Source: CAVONV01 sp963697355
GTDB taxonomy: Bacteria; Acidobacteriota; Vicinamibacteria; Marinacidobacterales; DATDRI01
Assembly: GCA_963697355.1 (NCBI GenBank)
Contig: CAVONV010000023.1
Span: 1,178,001 to 1,242,000, forward strand
Direction of reading: 5' to 3'
DNA: 64,000 nucleotides
In this document: positions 61,434-64,000 of the stretch, in pieces
Numbering within the stretch: the first letter of the stretch is position 1
Layout: each line of letters starts with the position of its first letter
Notes under the pieces: model-generated
Seen by the model: only the letters and a program-made list of their open reading frames with translations
Databases searched by the model: none
Told to the model about the DNA's origin: nothing
Position numbers and translations under genes: made by a program

Positions 61434-63050
61434 TCAGACCTGGAATCTCTCGAAAAAGTCGTTCCCCTTGTCATCCACGAGAATGTAAGCCGGAAAATTC
61501 TCCACTTCGATCTTGTAGATGGCTTCCATGCCGAGCTCAGGATATTCCAGAAGCTCCACTTTCTTGATGTTGTCCTGGGCCAGAATGGCAGCCGGCCCGC
61601 CGATGGATCCTAGATAGAAGCCACCGTATTTGTGACAGGCTTCGGTGACCTGAAAGCTTCGGTTCCCCTTGGCAATCATTACAAATGAGCCGCCGTTTTC
61701 TTGGAACAGCGCGACATAAGAGTCCATGCGACCCGCCGTCGTGGGACCGAAAGAGCCGGAGGCCAGACCCTCGGGAGTTTTGGCCGGGCCGGCGTAATAG
61801 ACGGGGTGGTCTTTGATGTATTGAGGCAGTCCTTCACCGCTATCGATACGCTTTTTGAGCTTGGCGTGAGCGATATCGCGGGCCACGATGATCGTACCCG
61901 TCAACGCGAGCTCGGTTGTGACGGGGTATTTGCTGAGCTCGGCCCGAATCTCATCCATGGGTCGGTGGAGGTCGATCTTGACGACACCTTCGGGTTTCTT
62001 GGTGCGGAGCTCCTCGGGAATGAATCGGCCTGGGTTGCGCTCCAACTCCTCGATCCACAGTCCGTCTTTGTTGATCTTGGCCTTGACGTTTCGGTGAGCT
62101 GAGCAAGAAACACCCAGGCCGACGGGACAAGACGCACCGTGGCGGGGTAAGCGAATCACTCGGACGTCGAGGGCGAAGTACTTGCCGCCGAACTGGGCAC
62201 CGATACCGGTATTGTAGGCACCTTCGAGAAGCTTCCCTTCGAGCTCTATGTCCCGGAACGCTTGGCCACCCTCGTTACCCTTTGTGGGCAAGTGGTCCAA
62301 ATAGCCCGTCGAAGCCAGTTTGACAGTCTTCAGGTTGGCTTCCGCCGATGTGCCGCCGACCACGATGGCCAAGTGGTAGGGGGGGCAAGCCGCTGTGCCG
62401 AGGGTTTTCATTTTTTCAATCAGGAATTTCTCCAAGCTCTCAGGATTCAAGAGTGCCTTGGTTTGCTGATAGAGGTAGGTCTTATTGGCGGAGCCCCCGC
62501 CTTTGGCGACGAAAAGGAAGGAGTACTCCATCCCTTCCTTGGCATAGATGTCGATTTGAGCCGGAAGGTTCGTGCCGGAGTTCTTCTCCTCATACATGGT
62601 CAGGGGGATCGTTTGAGAGTAGCGCAAGTTTTCCTTGGTATAGGTTTCGTAGACGCCTTTGGACAAGAGCTCTTCGTCTTTGGCACCGGTCCATACTCTT
62701 TGGCCCCTCTTCGCGACGATGGTCGCGGTTCCTGTATCCTGGCAGAAAGGGAGCACACCTTTTGCCGCAACCTCGGCGTTCTTGAGCATCGCCAAAGCCA
62801 CTTGGCGGTCGTTGGCACTGGCTTCGGGGTCTTTGAGTATCGCCGCGACTTGCTCCAGGTGAGCGGGTCTCAACAGAAAAGAAGCATCGCGCATGGCTTC
62901 TTTGGCCAACTTCGTCAGTGCCTCCGGTTCGATTTTGAGGATTTCTTCCCCGTCGAATTGGGCGATGGAGACATGGTCTTTCGTCAACAGTCGGTAGCGC
63001 GTGTCATCTTTACCGAGGGGAAATGGATCCTGGTACTTGAACTCTGCCAT
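61434..63050 (-). CDS. fumA: class I fumarate hydratase
   Basis: Iron-sulfur fumarase of the TCA cycle, 538 residues. ATG at 63050 follows GGAGACC. The 4Fe-4S ligands are in 'VLPFCQDTGTATIV', 'GTAACPPYHLAIVVGG' and 'HGASCPVGLGVSCSAHRNV'; the C-terminal swivel domain begins around 'LTGTIIVARDIAHAKLKKRI' and contains 'GPTTAGRMDSYVALFQENGG'. The unfused, single-chain form is as in E. coli FumA. Next gene upstream lies behind 300 bp of palindromic repeats. Confidence 0.95.
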   Translation of the reverse strand: MAEFKYQDPFPLGKDDTRYRLLTKDHVSIAQFDGEEILKIEPEALTKLAKEAMRDASFLLRPAHLEQVAAILKDPEASANDRQVALAMLKNAEVAAKGVLPFCQDTGTATIVAKRGQRVWTGAKDEELLSKGVYETYTKENLRYSQTIPLTMYEEKNSGTNLPAQIDIYAKEGMEYSFLFVAKGGGSANKTYLYQQTKALLNPESLEKFLIEKMKTLGTAACPPYHLAIVVGGTSAEANLKTVKLASTGYLDHLPTKGNEGGQAFRDIELEGKLLEGAYNTGIGAQFGGKYFALDVRVIRLPRHGASCPVGLGVSCSAHRNVKAKINKDGLWIEELERNPGRFIPEELRTKKPEGVVKIDLHRPMDEIRAELSKYPVTTELALTGTIIVARDIAHAKLKKRIDSGEGLPQYIKDHPVYYAGPAKTPEGLASGSFGPTTAGRMDSYVALFQENGGSFVMIAKGNRSFQVTEACHKYGGFYLGSIGGPAAILAQDNIKKVELLEYPELGMEAIYKIEVENFPAYILVDDKGNDFFERFQV

Positions 63051-63350
63051 TGTTGGTCTCCTTGCCGGCCTAAAATGTTTTTCTGCTGAAACATACGCGC
63101 AGGTCACGGACCCTGCCGTTTCCACCAGCTCGATCGAAGCCTACATTTTGAGACGGATCACCACGAGAAACAAATGCAATGAATGCAATGGGGACAGTCC
63201 CCACCTATTTGCTTGAAAACAAGCGTTTTTCAGTGAGGACTGTCCCCAAATTTCCCGGAAAAGTCGGGAACAGGTGATGGATATGATTGAGGCTTTATGA
63301 TTGACCTGTCCCCGTTATGATCACGTGTTTTGGTTGGGGACTGTCCCCAA
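63051..63350. other. 300-bp gene-free stretch with palindromic repeats
   Basis: Holds GGGGACAGTCCCC (63190-63202), GAGGACTGTCCCC (63235-63247), GGGGACTGTCCCC (63336-63348), a weaker GACCTGTCCCC near 63303, the hairpin GCTTGAAAACAAGC (63211-63224) with a following T-run, and TTCCCG/CGGGAA (63251 on). No gene. Confidence 0.7.
63190..63348. repeat. cluster of GGGGACAGTCCCC palindromes between fumarase and META gene
   Basis: Three clear copies at 63190-63202, 63235-63247 and 63336-63348 plus one partial copy, with small hairpins between. The last copy abuts the META gene stop codon. Confidence 0.9.
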
Positions 63351-63764
63351 TTAGTTGAGATTGAACCGCATGGTGCCGCCGGCGTAGTCCATGAGAAGTT
63401 CCTGGCCCTGGCGGGCGTATCGCGAAATGCTGCCGAGCGCCGCCATATAGGTGCTATCTAGCGAGTCGTCTCCGCAATAGGCTAGTGTGCATCCCAACAA
63501 TCCGATGGATAGGTTGTTCCCGTTGGCTTCGTAGCTTCCGTTGCAGCGGTTGCAGTCGACAGTCAATTGGAGGGAGTCGTCGGCGTTGAAGCGAGCCGTG
63601 AATTTTTCTGGATTAGGAACGGCTATCGTGCTCCCGTCGTTCAACTCGAACGCTTGTAGTTCCCAGTTCCCTTGAACCTCGGAAACCGAACTGGGAAGTG
63701 TCGCTGTGTCACAGGAGACCAAAGCAAGACCCGCAAACAACACTAAAAGTGCGTACTTTTTCAA
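63351..63764 (-). CDS. META-domain (HslJ-like) lipoprotein, 137 aa
   Basis: TTG start at 63764 with GAGGTGAAAAA. Lipoprotein signal 'LLVLFAGLALVSCDTATLPS' (Cys about 19). META-type fold: 'VQGNWELQAFELNDGSTIAV', 'DSLQLTVDCNRCNGSYEAN' and 'YMAALGSISRYARQGQEL'. The META family includes HslJ, which affects novobiocin tolerance, and secreted stress proteins. A truncated second copy lies just upstream on the same strand. Confidence 0.85.
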   Translation of the reverse strand: MKKYALLVLFAGLALVSCDTATLPSSVSEVQGNWELQAFELNDGSTIAVPNPEKFTARFNADDSLQLTVDCNRCNGSYEANGNNLSIGLLGCTLAYCGDDSLDSTYMAALGSISRYARQGQELLMDYAGGTMRFNLN

Positions 63765-63781
63765 TTTTTCACCTCATCAGC

Positions 63782-63979
63782 TCATTGTCCGAGCTCTTCC
63801 GTTAAGTATGAGTAAGGACTGTCCCCACTGGACGGGTTGCTGTTTAGCTCGAACGCTTGCAGTTGCCATGTGCCTTGAACCTCGGACAACTCACTCGGGG
63901 GAGTCGCTGTGTCGCACGAGACGAACGCGAGCCCTCCTAGTAGGATCATCCAGCTGTGTTTCTTCCAGAAATTCAACAT
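63782..63979 (-). pseudogene. truncated paralogue of META lipoprotein
   Basis: ATG at 63979 with GGAGGGC. The first 45 residues match the intact gene: lipobox 'GLAFVSCDTATPPS' and 'EVQGTWQLQAFELNSN'. Right after that point the DNA enters a palindromic repeat (63814-63826) and the reading continues through repeat-derived codons to a stop at 63782. The remaining META domain is missing. Either a tandem duplicate that was interrupted or a partial duplication. As it stands it can only make a short lipopeptide. Confidence 0.8.
63814..63826. repeat. palindrome copy inside truncated META gene
   Basis: AAGGACTGTCCCC, a slightly decayed copy of the GGGGACAGTCCCC family; it encodes 'SGDSP' in the truncated gene. 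Confidence 0.8.
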
Positions 63980-64000
63980 GCCCTCCTTGTCGTATGATGC

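Overview
The window reads as a stretch of an Acidobacteriota-like chromosome with moderate to high GC. It carries an Oar-like TonB-dependent receptor with an N-terminal carboxypeptidase-regulatory domain, a VWFA protein of the type common in Acidobacteria, DUF5916, DUF3604, M61 and M28 secreted proteins, and intergenic short-period repeats. No tRNA, rRNA, CRISPR array, prophage or transposase gene was seen. Taxonomy is inferred from gene families only. Several genes carry single-base reading-frame breaks (S41 peptidase, DUF350 protein, TonB receptor, M28 peptidase). These look like consensus indels in an assembled contig or very recent mutations, because both sides of each break keep family features.

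Layout. 1-3.7 kb: a DUF4388/DnaJ/TPR protein, an unknown helical protein and a PilZ protein with its own promoter. 3.8-7.1 kb: a coupled PhoD-like phosphatase and phospholipase D pair, then a PH-like membrane protein. 7.1-10.7 kb: S41 peptidase, HAD phosphatase, transglutaminase-like protein and broken DUF350 membrane protein. 10.7-16.7 kb: TonB receptor with a strong terminator, then two coupled amidohydrolases, one without the metal-binding motif. 17-21.2 kb: a membrane protein with a voltage-sensor-like helix, proline dehydrogenase, an NTF2-like protein and an ankyrin protein. 21.3-25.8 kb: M61 peptidase, a small unknown protein and a DUF3604 lipoprotein.

25.9-30 kb is a likely envelope-stress module: a Gly-rich periplasmic protein and a Spy/CpxP-like protein divergent from a histidine kinase/response regulator pair. 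30-34.2 kb: a PilZ protein with a possible GIY-YIG-like tail, a PEBP protein, and a coupled kinase plus RsbU-type phosphatase. 34.2-40.6 kb: ElbB, TVP38 family protein, a truncated flavin reductase fragment, RNase HII, M28 peptidase, family 4 uracil-DNA glycosylase and an MDP-1-like phosphatase. 40.6-49.4 kb: two oligopeptide ABC ATPases without permeases, a methylmalonyl-CoA mutase large subunit, TrmL, a dynamin-like GTPase with a small protein and PfkB kinase, a lipid kinase and a macro-domain protein. 49.5-58 kb: DUF5916 outer-membrane protein, RlpA, a sodium/solute symporter bracketed by two tiny membrane proteins, a second PH-like protein, an esterase, a VWFA protein and an OmpA-like protein. 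58-64 kb: EamA exporter coupled to a PLP decarboxylase, an alpha/beta hydrolase, class I fumarase and two META-type lipoprotein genes, one cut short by a palindromic repeat.

The most unusual material is (1) the repeat ecology: GGGGACAGTCCCC palindromes, CAGTNNN heptads, octads and nonads that in places have become part of coding sequences; (2) the PilZ/GIY-YIG-like fusion; (3) the symporter with two mini-subunits; (4) the pore-less voltage-sensor-like protein; and (5) the amidohydrolase/pseudo-amidohydrolase pair.
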